Source: Lumbricus rubellus
Lineage: Eukaryota > Annelida > Clitellata > Crassiclitellata > Lumbricidae
NCBI GenBank assembly: GCA_945859605.1
Contig: OX243819.1
Location: 3,422,537-3,486,536, forward strand
Direction of reading: 5' to 3'
Length of the DNA stretch: 64,000 nucleotides
Below the pieces are notes generated by a model. That model was not told the DNA's origin and ran no database searches. It saw only the letters and a list, made by a program, of their open reading frames with translations. This document shows, piece by piece, positions 29,101 to 34,290 of this stretch. Numbering within the stretch: the stretch's first letter is position 1; every line of letters starts with the position of its first letter. The translations under genes were made by a program, and so were the position numbers.

Positions 29101-30134
29101 AAGAAGCGGTAATAAGAACTGAATATGGTGACACAGGGAAATTTAAAATAAGGAAAGGAGTGAGGCAGGGGTGCATTTTGTCCCCTTTCCTGTTCAATCT
29201 GTATGCCGAGAGAATTATGAGGAGGGCTGGATTGGAGGAGGCAACAGAAGGGGTAAGGATAGCGGGGAAAATACTGAATAATCTGAGGTACGCCGATGAT
29301 ACGACATTATTGGCAGGTAAGAGGGACGACCTAGTTGAGTTAATAAGAAGAGTCAGGAAGGAAAGCGAAAAGGCGGGACTATACTTCAATGTAAAGAAAA
29401 CAAAGGTTATGACAACTGCAACATACAAAAACTTTGAGGTGGATGGAGAAACGATAGAGGTAGTATCGAGCTTCACATTCCTGGGATCTATGATAGAGAA
29501 GGAGGGAAGAAGTGATATGGAAATAAGGAGGAGGGTAATAATGGGGAAAACGACAATGAACGGTCTGGAAAAGATTTGGAAGGATAAATACGTGAGCAGG
29601 GAAACAAAGAAAAGACTGGTAAGAGCACTGATCTTCCCAGTGGTCCTATATGGATGCGAGACATGGACAAAGACACGGGATATGGAAAAGAAAATCAACG
29701 CGTGTGAGATGTGGATTTGGAGAAAGATGCTAAGGATTTCATGGACGGAGAAGAGAACTAACGAATCGGTGCGCGAGGAGCTTGGAATAGAGAGGGAGGA
29801 GACACTGCAGCAAACAGCAACTTGGAGAAAATTGAGCTACTTTGGCCATGTGATGAGATCTAACGGTCTGGAAAAGGAGCTGATGACGGCATGCGGTGAG
29901 GGAAGGAGAAGATGCGGAAGACCTAGGAAGAAATGGTTGGATGAGGTACAGGAAAAGTCTGGCATGAGACTGGAGGAGCTACGAGAGGCGACTAGAGAGA
30001 GGAGACGTTGGAGAGAATACATCAAGGCTTTCGCCAGAGCTCCAGAAGCTGACGGCACCAGGTGACCAGGTGAAGAGTGGACAAACTGTCGCTGTACACC
30101 GCAAGGCTCCGCTGTATGCTGATTGCTGAAATAA

Positions 30135-30168
<34 letters not shown>

Positions 30169-31123
30169 CAAATAGTGATAATTTTCTGAATATATTTTGA
30201 AACAAAGGTGTCTGACTGGTAATGGAGTGCACCAGATGATGACTTCGTATACGTGTGTGTTAATCTGTGTGTTTGTACTCTTAGGCAATGTTTGAAGTCG
30301 GATGATGACAAAGAGACTCAGAAGGAAAAGGACGATTTAAAGGAATCTCTGAAGGAAGGAATCGAACCAGAGAAGGAAAAAGAGAAGGAGTTGGACGCAG
30401 CTGATGACGTCAAAGTAACCATCCCCCCTTCGCATGTTTCTCATAGTTTGCATTTTTTCAATTCATGTAATTTCAATAGCTGTGAGCTGTTCCATGTACT
30501 GTGTGTGCATTTATTAGGCGCTGAGCAATTGTGAGTAAGGGACTTGCTCAAGATCCTTGCAGAGTAAATGTGTCAGAAGGAGGATCGAACCCATGCTCTC
30601 TGTATTTCAAGATGAGCACTCTATCCATGTCCAAGACAGTCATAAATATCCTGATGTGTTCTGTTATTTAGTCCCAGCCAAAATTGTATGTAGCCTCTTC
30701 TGGTTCCCTGCTTCTTAGGCAGATGTTCAGATGTCTATACCTAAGACTACCACTATATTTTCGTGAATAAATTTCTCCATTGCTGGGCATAGATTTTTAA
30801 ACTCATCATATTTCCAATTAGCCATCCATTCTATTTCAGTTTGAAGTTTAAGGCTTAACTTTGTAAGGTTGCTTATCCACCATAGGCTGCCTTGTTGTCT
30901 TGGTGGGCTCACCTTGAGGCAAACGACCTGATTACTGATGCACCATGGGTGAAACCCTTGTGCGTCATACAATTGCATGATAATATAAGCTACTGATTAC
31001 TGACAATGCAAGTACTTGAAAGAACTGTTTATCTATTTACTTTTTTGCTGATAATTTCATGTTTGTCCGCAGGTCGTAAGCGGTGCAGCAGAGGAGAAAA
31101 CGGAGAAGGCGCCGGCAGTCTAG
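4740..31123 (+). CDS. NCAM/Fasciclin-2-like cell adhesion receptor (gene span, 5' end outside window)
   Basis: Seventeen + strand exons encode about 790 residues: second half of Ig1, Ig2-Ig5, FN3-1, FN3-2, a transmembrane segment and a cytoplasmic tail. Five Ig domains plus two FN3 domains and one membrane pass is the architecture of NCAM and insect Fasciclin 2. The segment after the membrane (CYFINHCG...CICVHLCGR, then MEEGE) closely resembles the vertebrate NCAM juxtamembrane region. Members mediate homophilic adhesion in axon guidance and synapse growth at the plasma membrane. All intron phases are compatible; domain borders are phase 1 and intradomain introns mostly phase 0. Several NXT/NXS glycosylation sites lie in the ectodomain. 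The signal peptide, the first half of Ig1 and the promoter are outside the window or not found. Splicing is predicted by eye, without transcript evidence. Confidence 0.92.
5005..5190 (-). mobile_element. CR1-like LINE 3' fragment
   Basis: The text resembles copies at 24362-24600 and 41340-41620: a tail complementary to GGCGCTATATAAAT, then TCATTACGGAGA-type sequence. On the minus strand these correspond to the C-terminal end of a CR1-like reverse transcriptase and its 3' UTR. No open frame survives. Confidence 0.55.
6323..6374. repeat. (TTA)n microsatellite
   Basis: About 17 TTA units with two interruptions. Low-complexity coding frames here are spurious. Confidence 0.95.
6398..6625 (+). mobile_element. 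CR1-like LINE 3' end
   Basis: The + strand reads a decayed GPTVWKGLPQELRLL-type segment, the conserved C-terminal motif of CR1/L2 reverse transcriptases, and ends in a GAATGAATGAAT tail. It is 5'-truncated and sits in the intron between Ig1 and Ig2. Confidence 0.65.
6753..6887 (+). CDS. Exon: first half of Ig2
   Basis: It encodes DITFDHAPAVQHP...AVIECRVIGRPKPELSWRYKGDRIQA, with the first Ig cysteine and the core tryptophan. The start resembles the NCAM and Fas2 Ig2 start (residues ...NAP..Q). Acceptor AATTGTAG joins in phase 1 to the previous exon, creating Lys; donor GCAG|GTCAGT is phase 1. Confidence 0.9.
7000..8112. other. Intron, no gene seen
   Basis: AT-rich sequence with a short GT run near 7331 and a LINE-tail-like GAGGCGCTCCC remnant near 7155. 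No exon or RNA gene is supported. Confidence 0.4.
8113..9205 (-). mobile_element. CR1-like non-LTR retrotransposon, 5'-truncated
   Basis: On the minus strand the element ends at about 8113 in a tail with GGCGCTTTATAAAT next to a short ATTCT run, and carries a long reverse-transcriptase reading frame. The 5' half, including the endonuclease and fingers, is missing. It sits antisense in the Ig2 intron. The same tail occurs in many copies here. Confidence 0.9.
8148..9173 (-). pseudogene. Reverse transcriptase C-terminal fragment (CR1/Jockey-type LINE)
   Basis: The 341-residue open frame begins just before the RT motif GVPQGSVLGPLLY (about residue 17), has the catalytic YADD at about residue 49-52, then the SRIDYCNSLL and HWLPLTARIQYK segments typical of CR1/L2/Jockey thumb regions, and ends near PRSRTATAQHRAF. 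RT palm motifs upstream, the APE endonuclease and ORF1 are absent, so it cannot be an autonomous LINE. The intact frame suggests a fairly young insertion. It has no relation to the host gene other than position, antisense in an intron. Confidence 0.9.
9208..9290. repeat. (TA)n followed by 17-bp repeats
   Basis: A TA dinucleotide run is followed by three to four copies of a TATATATTTATAGG-type unit of about 17 bp. Simple sequence. Confidence 0.85.
10690..11000 (+). mobile_element. CR1-like LINE 3' end
   Basis: The + frame encodes FYRPLRSSNRFDLLVL followed by SRSAIAQSRS, homologous to the C-terminus of the antisense copy at 8148-9173, and ends with a CTGGGAGTGCCTCTGATTGG-type tail and TTTATAAAT. 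A 13-G run near 10652 precedes it. 5'-truncated, with frame drift. Confidence 0.7.
11123..11263 (+). CDS. Exon: second half of Ig2
   Basis: Encodes GRYKIVEEGLRITNVTLEDD then GLYLCRAEVEADGRYGEEKI, with the D-G-Y-C motif. Acceptor GGTACTGTAG and donor CACA|GTAAGTG, phase 1 on both sides. The intradomain intron is phase 1 here, unlike Ig3-Ig5. One NVT glycosylation site. Confidence 0.93.
11714..11826 (+). CDS. Exon: first half of Ig3
   Basis: Encodes PPKIVEGFGTANAIEGGEIS then VFCRAEGLPAPEFQFYK. The first Ig cysteine is present, but the position of the core tryptophan holds phenylalanine or tyrosine (FQFYK). Acceptor TTGTTTTCAG, donor TACAAG|GTCTGC, phase 1 in and phase 0 out. Confidence 0.9.
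11981..12179 (+). repeat. Left arm of a perfect 199-bp inverted duplication
   Basis: This segment (3' end of the Ig3 intron, its splice acceptor and the first 12 bases of the exon) reappears reverse-complemented at 13416-13614. I found no mismatch when reading the two arms base by base. The arms enclose the second Ig3 exon and the first Ig4 exon. Confidence 0.93.
12168..12339 (+). CDS. Exon: second half of Ig3
   Basis: Encodes IKDGATVAVEATDRVQVDAK then AGTLAFRPLKKEDEGDYSCR, with the D-G-Y-C motif. Acceptor TTGTTGGTCAG, donor CTTG|GTAAGTGC, phase 0 in and phase 1 out. Its acceptor lies inside the left arm of the 199-bp inverted duplication, so a second, antisense copy exists downstream. Confidence 0.93.
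12469..12651. mobile_element. Short hAT-like non-autonomous element
   Basis: Termini CAGGGCTTAAAAGG and CACTTTAAGCACTG are inverted. TATTACT occurs on both sides (12462-12468 and 12653-12659), consistent with a slightly degraded 8-bp duplication. The same family occurs at 2275, 49307 and as a remnant near 51150. Confidence 0.7.
12846..12991 (+). CDS. Exon: first half of Ig4
   Basis: Encodes KPAIFDLQNVTSDEGTIRMI then ICSARGDPKPTMTFRKAGSA. The first cysteine is present; the core tryptophan is phenylalanine (MTFRK). Acceptor TTTTTTTCCCAG, donor AAT|GTTAGT, phase 1 in and phase 0 out. An NVT glycosylation site is present. Confidence 0.9.
13416..13614 (-). repeat. Right arm of the perfect 199-bp inverted duplication
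   Basis: Reverse complement of 11981-12179, inserted in the Ig4 intradomain intron. It interrupts repeat sequence whose left part (CTTGTGTAAGCCACACTT at about 13353) and right part (TTTACAGGGGCCAATTGC at about 13645) lie close together in another copy at 14537-14615. It abuts a small inverted repeat with GGACCACCATGGACTA near 13204 and 13404. Confidence 0.93.
14050..14200 (+). CDS. Exon: second half of Ig4
   Basis: Encodes EDQRLVVSGPEDGRLSLQFN then SLIRSDSGDYICRAESNIGS, with a perfect D-S-G-Y-C motif. Acceptor ACTTCACAG, donor AATT|GTAAGAC, phase 0 in and phase 1 out. Confidence 0.93.
14841..15025 (+). CDS. Exon: first half of Ig5
   Basis: Encodes RPRFETDHPKLVHIWAGTTR then NMTCNVEGEPVPVMEWLRGN, with the cysteine and tryptophan of an Ig fold, and NMT and NST glycosylation sites. 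Acceptor TATGATGTAG, donor CTTCAG|GTGAAA, phase 1 in and phase 0 out. Confidence 0.92.
15633..16230. mobile_element. DNA element with about 29-bp terminal inverted repeats
   Basis: Left end CCCATCTGACCAAAACCAGG and the right end form a near-perfect inverted repeat that continues through GCGTAAGTCG. No clear target duplication or transposase is seen, so the superfamily is open. It lies in the Ig5 intron just upstream of the next exon. Confidence 0.65.
16274..16379 (+). CDS. Exon: second half of Ig5
   Basis: Encodes VTVLEADQIWIYGNYTCKAS then NELGTNDVKIELRRA. The Y-C motif is intact, though Y-G replaces the usual D-x-G. Acceptor CATCTTTCAG, donor GCTA|GTAAGTT, phase 0 in and phase 1 out. An NYT glycosylation site overlaps the motif. 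Confidence 0.92.
16588..16822 (-). mobile_element. tRNA-derived SINE
   Basis: The reverse complement has a pol III B box (GGTTCGAATCC, at 16760-16770), the shared body CTTGAGCAAGTCCTTCACTT, and a 3' tail resembling the LINE tail (GAGCGCCTCTGAGTA...). The same family occurs at 40728-40912 and 51553-51750. Confidence 0.8.
16927..17073 (+). CDS. Exon: first half of FN3-1
   Basis: Encodes VPDSPQSVNVTECLPNSIVI then QVEPPAEDGGEKVRGYRVEY, the A-C strands of a fibronectin type III domain (P-x-x-P start, GG-x-x-x-x-GY-x-V-E-Y). Acceptor TATTTCTAG, donor TCCG|GTAATG, phase 1 both sides. Joined to the next exon, the C' region is shorter than in NCAM, so a small exon may have been missed. Confidence 0.88.
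17545..17675 (+). other. FN3-like reading frame in the FN3-1 intron
   Basis: The frame reads KSLEVLGMTPYYCVRVIVVN before a stop, resembling the E-F strands of an FN3 domain (L-x-x-L-x-P...Y-x-V-R-V). Splice phases do not fit the neighbouring exons cleanly. It could be a decayed duplicate exon or chance. Confidence 0.25.
18070..18192 (+). CDS. Exon: second half of FN3-1
   Basis: Encodes SDTITVENLKPNTTYLVRVK then AKNDVGVSSPKELTVTTKSV, the E-G strands with L-K-P-N-T-x-Y. Acceptor TTCTGATTTCAG, with a second AG six bases downstream that would remove two residues without changing frame. Donor TCC|GTAAGT, phase 1. An NTT glycosylation site is present. Confidence 0.9.
18382..18470 (-). mobile_element. 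Partial tRNA-derived SINE
   Basis: Contains GGTGGATTCGAAAATGCAAA and a CAAGGCAACGAACATACCCA block, matching the head of the copy at 40839-40900. The B box is mutated and the tail is missing. Confidence 0.6.
18536..18660 (+). CDS. Exon: first half of FN3-2
   Basis: Encodes KPSPIQIDPSTKGEAFSYTI then TWKKPITGGLPIKEYEFKFR: W-x-x-P, GG-x-P-I-x-x-Y-x-F of an FN3 domain. Acceptor GGTCTTATTCAG, donor ACG|GTGAGG, phase 1 in and phase 0 out. Confidence 0.9.
18825..19839. mobile_element. Fold-back Tc1/mariner-type element
   Basis: TA duplications (18823-18824 and 19840-19841) flank long inverted arms of more than 200 bp starting CACCGTGAGGCATAAAAAAC. Each arm carries the 3' end of a mariner-like transposase pointing outward, so the element looks like an inverted duplication of a transposon end. 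It sits in the intron between the two FN3-2 exons. Confidence 0.88.
19480..19712 (+). pseudogene. Mariner-like transposase C-terminal fragment
   Basis: The frame encodes SPDMNPDDYKLWGCMQEM followed by KTKVRDVDDLRKRIVQAWND. The S-P-D-x-N-P-x-D-Y-x-L-W-G block is the C-terminal catalytic-region signature of mariner transposases (third acidic residue of DDD). The N-terminal helix-turn-helix domain and the first acidic residues are absent. A diverged second copy on the minus strand of the left arm reads PDLNNVDYKQIWGFVQEM at about 19120-19170. Neither copy can be active; both record an inverted duplication of the transposon's 3' end. Confidence 0.85.
19873..20068 (+). CDS. Exon: second half of FN3-2
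   Basis: Encodes a W-K-S-H-I segment, then LTYELNDLTPGATYDLQVRA and KNDLGWSDDTSAQFETRA, the C'-G strands of an FN3 domain. Acceptor TATGATTGTAG, donor GCAG|GTTAGC, phase 0 in and phase 1 out. Confidence 0.92.
20402..20640 (+). mobile_element. CR1-like LINE 3' end
   Basis: Encodes RHAFSVIGTAVWNDLPVTLR, the C-terminal CR1/L2 signature, then an ILEGALYKCSE tail translated from GGGGCACTTTATAAATGC and GAATGAGTGAATGAA. 5'-truncated, sense orientation. Confidence 0.8.
20968..21178 (+). CDS. Exon: transmembrane segment and juxtamembrane region
   Basis: Encodes a short stalk, a hydrophobic span (TVVAIVVVIFVVLLVVV, residues about 17-33 of the exon) and a cysteine-rich juxtamembrane stretch (DVSCYFINHCG, CICVHLCGR) ending MEEGE. 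This order and the spaced cysteines match NCAM's membrane-proximal region, where cysteines are palmitoylated. Acceptor TTTTTCTCGCAG, donor GAAAG|GTCGGT, phase 1 in and phase 2 out. If the donor is not used, 15 more codons are read to a stop at about 21230, which would give a short-tailed form. Confidence 0.93.
21584..22337. mobile_element. Non-autonomous hAT element
   Basis: Termini CAGGCCCGGCCCTAGGG and CCCTAAGGCCGGGCCTG are inverted, and an exact 8-bp duplication CTGACCGT lies at 21576-21583 and 22338-22345. The ends resemble those of the element at 55729-56855. No transposase is readable inside. Confidence 0.92.
22346..23501. other. Intron, no gene seen
   Basis: Unremarkable sequence between the membrane exon and the PPPAY exon. 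No exon with matching phase was found inside. Confidence 0.4.
23502..23609 (+). CDS. Exon: cytoplasmic segment with PPPAY motif (probable cassette)
   Basis: It encodes KEVLKQPIETYQPEEGVADG then QTQLPPPAYNENDCK. The acceptor CTGTGCATAG joins in phase 2 to the membrane exon (creating Ser) and the donor AAGGA|GTAAGG exits in phase 2, so the 108-bp exon can be included or skipped without frame change. PPPAY fits the PPxY ligand of WW domains. The codon just past the exon border, overlapping the donor GTAAGG, is an in-frame TAA, so intron retention would end the protein at ...NDCKE. Skipping would join MEEGE-R to the acidic exon. Confidence 0.75.
24362..24600 (-). mobile_element. CR1-like LINE 3' fragment
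   Basis: Starts with the complement of a TATATAAGTTCATGAA tail, then GCGCTCC and a body similar to 5005-5190 and 41340-41620. Antisense, degraded. Confidence 0.55.
24601..26929. other. AT-rich intron, no gene seen
   Basis: Contains a diverged tandem duplication of about 110 bp (about 25395-25560, each copy with AAGGTTTGATGT) and a GATT-rich stretch at 26115-26190. No exon candidate was found. Confidence 0.4.
26930..27145 (+). repeat. Upstream copy of a direct repeat pair
   Basis: Shares long blocks (CCATTGCTGGGCATAGATTT, TTTAAGGCTTAACTTT, TACTGATTACTGACAATGCA) with 30768-31018. The pair flanks the RTE-like insertion. The upstream copy lacks about 40 bp present downstream. Confidence 0.8.
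27448..27927 (+). pseudogene. Endonuclease (APE/EEP) fragment of the RTE-like element
   Basis: The frame holds VQ-YAPT-type sequence (about residue 24), the strong motif GDFNAKVGED (about residues 61-70) and TWTTPDGKHRNQIDYVVV, which are the middle and C-terminal catalytic blocks of LINE endonucleases (Asp-Asn, then the region before the final Ser-Asp-His). The N-terminal catalytic Asn and Glu lie upstream of the truncation. The frame is lost at a GGGG run near 27897, and the endonuclease continues in the next frame as GTDHEIIV, so one indel separates the domains. Confidence 0.88.
27768..30065 (+). pseudogene. Reverse transcriptase of the RTE-like element
   Basis: A 765-residue open frame. 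From about residue 50 it holds the end of the endonuclease (GTDHE), a basic coiled-coil-like linker rich in K/E/R, then RT motifs: DNKAPGHDGIPIELVK (about 279), VFIPIFKKGD, NYRTIAMIS, FIDYSKAFDCIDH, GVRQGCILSPFLFNLYAE and catalytic RYADDTTLLAG (about 507). The C-terminus has SYFGHVMRS and GRRRCGRPRKKWLDEV, common in RTE-like and related LINE proteins. Only the upstream frameshift and 5' truncation are visible defects, so the insertion looks recent. No RNase H or ORF1 is present. Confidence 0.9.
30285..30414 (+). CDS. Exon: acidic/basic cytoplasmic tail
   Basis: Encodes QCLKSDDDKETQKEKDDLKE then SLKEGIEPEKEKEKELDAAD. About 70 percent of residues are Lys, Glu or Asp, with a Pro and Ser, a PEST-like composition. 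Fas2 and NCAM also carry charged tails, some isoforms with PEST sequence. Acceptor TACTCTTAG joins in phase 2 to either the membrane exon or the PPPAY exon; donor GTCAAA|GTAACC is phase 0. Confidence 0.87.
30518..30640 (-). mobile_element. Partial tRNA-derived SINE
   Basis: The text GAGCAATTGTGAGTAAGGGA, CTTGCTCAAGATCCTTGC and a GATCGAACCC box match the SINE body and B box of other copies in reverse orientation. It lies in the last intron. Confidence 0.6.
30768..31018 (+). repeat. Downstream copy of the direct repeat pair
   Basis: Diverged second copy of 26930-27145. It ends about 55 bp upstream of the last coding exon, so it may contribute to that exon's splice environment. Confidence 0.8.
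31073..31123 (+). CDS. Last coding exon of the adhesion receptor
   Basis: Acceptor TTTGTCCGCAG, phase 0. Encodes VVSGAAEEKTEKAPAV and stops at TAG (31121-31123). The C-terminus ends in Val but has Pro at position -2, so it lacks the Ser/Thr of a class I PDZ ligand. Drosophila Fas2, as I recall, ends in a class I PDZ ligand. Confidence 0.85.
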   Translation, partial: VVSGAAEEKTEKAPAV

Positions 31124-32639
31124 TTGTCTTCATCGTCGCAGACAACAGTGGTTGTTTGAAAACGTCTCAGATGCACTCGTCGCCTCCCGTAATGTTCGTG
31201 AATCTCTTGTTGTGTACAGCTGTAGTCCTGCGATGATCGGTGGTGTGTGACCTCTTCTCACCTGTGCGTGCATGGAAAGAAGCTTTTGATGTCCAAACTA
31301 AATGTTCCACAGTGGTTCTCGATCGTTTATTCAAAGACTGCACGAGGAGGAGGAGGTCACACTTCAGACACACTCGTGTGTGATTCGTCCGTGTGATTTG
31401 CATAATCGGTGTGACAAACATTTCTAATGTTTAACTGCCTTTATGGTTGTCTGTTGCGGAACATAACTCTCAGATAGGCCGTAAATGTAATTTTGCCTTT
31501 TAACGACGAGACTGGTAGAATTTATTTTGTTTATGTTCCGCCTTCTTATCTAATATATTATGCTCTTTTCAAGTTTACTTAACTTCTTACGGCAGATCAA
31601 TGGTTTTAACTATATTATACACAATGCACAAAATAGCTGTTGTCGTAAGGAGCATGTAGTACGGTATTATGATCATTAAACTAAGTCGTCTATTAATTAT
31701 AAAGCTGTAAATTATTTTTGCTCATAAATTTTATTACTATTATTGTTATTTATTAGTTGTCGGTGCAGTGTTATGTGCAAAATGGTTTTAATTTTATATT
31801 TAAATTGCTTTCACTATTCTCAGAAATAAGTTTCTTGTGTTTTTTCCAGATGAAACATGCATAATATTTGTAATTTTTGCGAATGTTTTTCTATTATAAG
31901 CTTTTGAATTATTACATGAGTGTCTATTGTATTTTCGCTGTGTGGTGGATCTTTCTTGTTGTGATGTGTAACTTGAGGACCCAGTTAAATATAGGCATTA
32001 GGTACGTTTCGCTGGATGCCCAGAATGGGGAAGATAACCCATGTTAATCAATGTTGGTTTTTAAAATGTTATTTAAGAAGTTTTGGACAATTTTGGAGTT
32101 CCATAAATTTGAGGGAACTTGAGAGACTTGGAGATGTTAGTAACATTAGTAATGAATATACAATCTAAAAGTTTTACTTTGCTTCCAAATAATGCAACAG
32201 AATGGAGAACAAGGAAGTAGTGGAAGTATTTTTTTGTGGGGCAGAAGGCGGCAGTTGATTCAATGTGTGATAGTTTCATGGGTATCTGCATTTTGTTGGT
32301 GTTATTTTTAAACGTTGTGGCGACAGTTTACTGTTTATGTACACCACTTTCTGGCCCTGGGCAAAAATATTTTGAAATGTGTATTTAATTGTTATCTGTG
32401 AGTGACCTTAAAGTGGTGGACAAAGAACATTGAATTCGTGTATAGGGGACAAGGAGGGAGAAACCGAAGGAAGAAGGAAGGTGAGATAGGAATTGGTCAC
32501 AACCCCTTGCAGTATACTGGTTAGCTTGCTGAGCAAGTAACTGGGCTTCAAATCCGTACCAGGGCAGAAATTCATTTCAGGTTTTTTTTAGTTCCACTTG
32601 ATCCCCTTTTCCAGCATGGCTACTATGTTTACATTGATG

Positions 32640-33205
32640 GTGCACTATTGTTCAGAAGATGGAAGTGCTACAGAGAGAGCTGACAACTCACACGCCTCTG
32701 CTGTGAGTATGAATAATGAAACCGCTTACTCTTCTTACACATGGCTTCTATTCGGGACTGGCTAAAATAGCTGCTCTTCTCGTAAGTTATGTCGCTGGAA
32801 TGGATTGGTCGGTATTGGTGCTTTTTTGTGCTAATCATTCAAAGCCGTTGTAATGATTGCAGACAAGTTACAGAGGTCAACATTAGATCGTTATAATCTA
32901 ATCTATATTAACTTCTATATTGCCGTTATCATAATGCGTAGAGCATCAATTGGATGGTCGGTTCAACTGAAATCGTAGTCAATGTCACAATAGTCAACTG
33001 GAGAGGAGGCAACGTCAATTTATGCGCGGTCCAGACGGCCAATAATACAACATGTACGAGAGGAAGAGCAACATCTCCTTTAGCCAGCCCCGAATAGTAG
33101 CCATGGGTAGGAAGTGTTAATGACTTCATTTTTAATGCTGGCAGCAGAGGAAGGAGAGTTGCCAGTCGTCTGTGTTGCACTCTCAACTTCTGAACAGCAT
33201 TGCAC
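32640..33205. repeat. Imperfect inverted repeat in the 3' UTR region
   Basis: About 150 bp at 32650-32800 (with CCTCTGCTGTGAG and GGCTTCTATTCGGGACTGGC) is similar to the reverse complement of about 33030-33200 (CCTCTGCTGCCAG and GGCTACTATTCGGGGCTGGC). The arms differ at roughly a quarter to a third of positions by eye. It may be an old transposon or an RNA stem. Confidence 0.6.
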
Positions 33206-33951
33206 AATCAATGTTAGCAGTTTAGATGTGTTGGCCAAGGAGATTAAGTGAAAATATGATGCTTCTAAGTGCAGACTGTAAATGGGTTCCGTATTGTTGT
33301 TTTCTTCTACTCAAAAATCACTCTCTTTGACGGGTCTTTTAGCCGAAGCAGTTGAATTTGTAATCTTTCATCTATTGATCTTGTTCGCTTTTTGAAAATA
33401 CTGATTTGTTGATGCGTTTTCTGGTTTATTTTGAATTATGTTTTACGCTTCTAGTCACGGTTATGTCAAAAGCTTCTGTGTTTGTTTGTGCAAAGTTCTT
33501 GGAAGTTTTGTTATTATTTTGTGATATGATAGTATTAGTTGACGTTTTGTTACGTTTTATAAACTGTTTCTTGCGTACGTATTCATTGACAGAATAAATA
33601 TATGGCGACAGTGCTGGTGATGATGGAAACATTATTTTTAATTTGCCACTCTTTTCCTATAACTACTTTTGTCTTTTTTTAGGCCAACACATTCATGAAA
33701 ATATACTTAGAGATATAGATTCAATTTTTACGCTTAGAATCGAGCATTCTTTTGTGCACTTCGCTTTAGATACGCTGTGCACAGATTGCATTTTTAGCGC
33801 ATTTAAAAGAGCGATAGCATTTGAAATTTTCTACTGGGTGGCATTATCCGTTCGCTGTTTCATTCTACAGTGTAGTTAGTTTTCAGATTTTGTCCGAAGC
33901 TAATATTAATGTTGACTGTGAACATTTTCCAGTGTTGGTTGTTGGTATCTG

Positions 33952-33957
33952 AATAAA
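33952..33957 (+). terminator. Polyadenylation signal candidate AATAAA
   Basis: Canonical hexamer followed within 30 bp by GT-rich sequence; probable mRNA 3' end of the adhesion gene. Confidence 0.5.
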
Positions 33958-34290
33958 ACGTGAATGTGTTCGTGTTGTGTTCGTCATTTTCTGCAAAAAA
34001 TTTAATCCGTTTAAAATCTTAACGAGAGATTAAAAAAGAAACAAAGCTGAAGATTTCCTTGGCAGTGTTGTTTGCATAATATGCATTTGTTATTTTATTG
34101 CATTTACATCATTCGACTATTCAGAGTGGAAATCTGGGGGAAATTCTGTTGTGCATAGAATCAGTTCTGACCGAAATTTTGTCACTGGTACATATTTTTT
34201 AGTTTCAAAGGCAGTTAAAATCTCAATTTGGTTTTCCCATTGGAATATTTTTCCAAATATAGACATTATTCATGAGTGTAATGTGTTAAC

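Larger units (their letters stand above)
27437..30165 (+). mobile_element. RTE-like non-LTR retrotransposon, 5'-truncated
   Basis: Carries the C-terminal half of an APE-type endonuclease and a full reverse transcriptase, and ends in an (AAT)n tail at about 30136-30167. AAT repeats also stand at the 5' junction (27416-27432). It lies in sense orientation in the intron between two cytoplasmic-tail exons of the adhesion gene. RTE or RTE-X membership is inferred from the GDFNAKVG endonuclease motif, the RGCILSPFLF and RYADD RT motifs, and the short tandem-repeat tail. Confidence 0.88.
31124..33975 (+). other. Probable 3' UTR of the adhesion receptor
   Basis: AT-rich sequence without splice-supported exons. 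AATAAA signals occur at 33593-33598 and 33952-33957; the second is followed by a GT-rich stretch (GTGAATGTGTTCGTGTTGTG) like a downstream polyadenylation element. The exact end needs transcript data. Open frames inside look like chance. Confidence 0.55.

Noticed and set aside
29099..29698. 199-codon minus-strand frame
   Set aside because: Antisense shadow of the same reverse transcriptase.
33406..33597. 63-codon hydrophobic frame
   Set aside because: Lies in the inferred 3' UTR, low complexity (Leu/Phe/Val from T-rich DNA), no homology seen.
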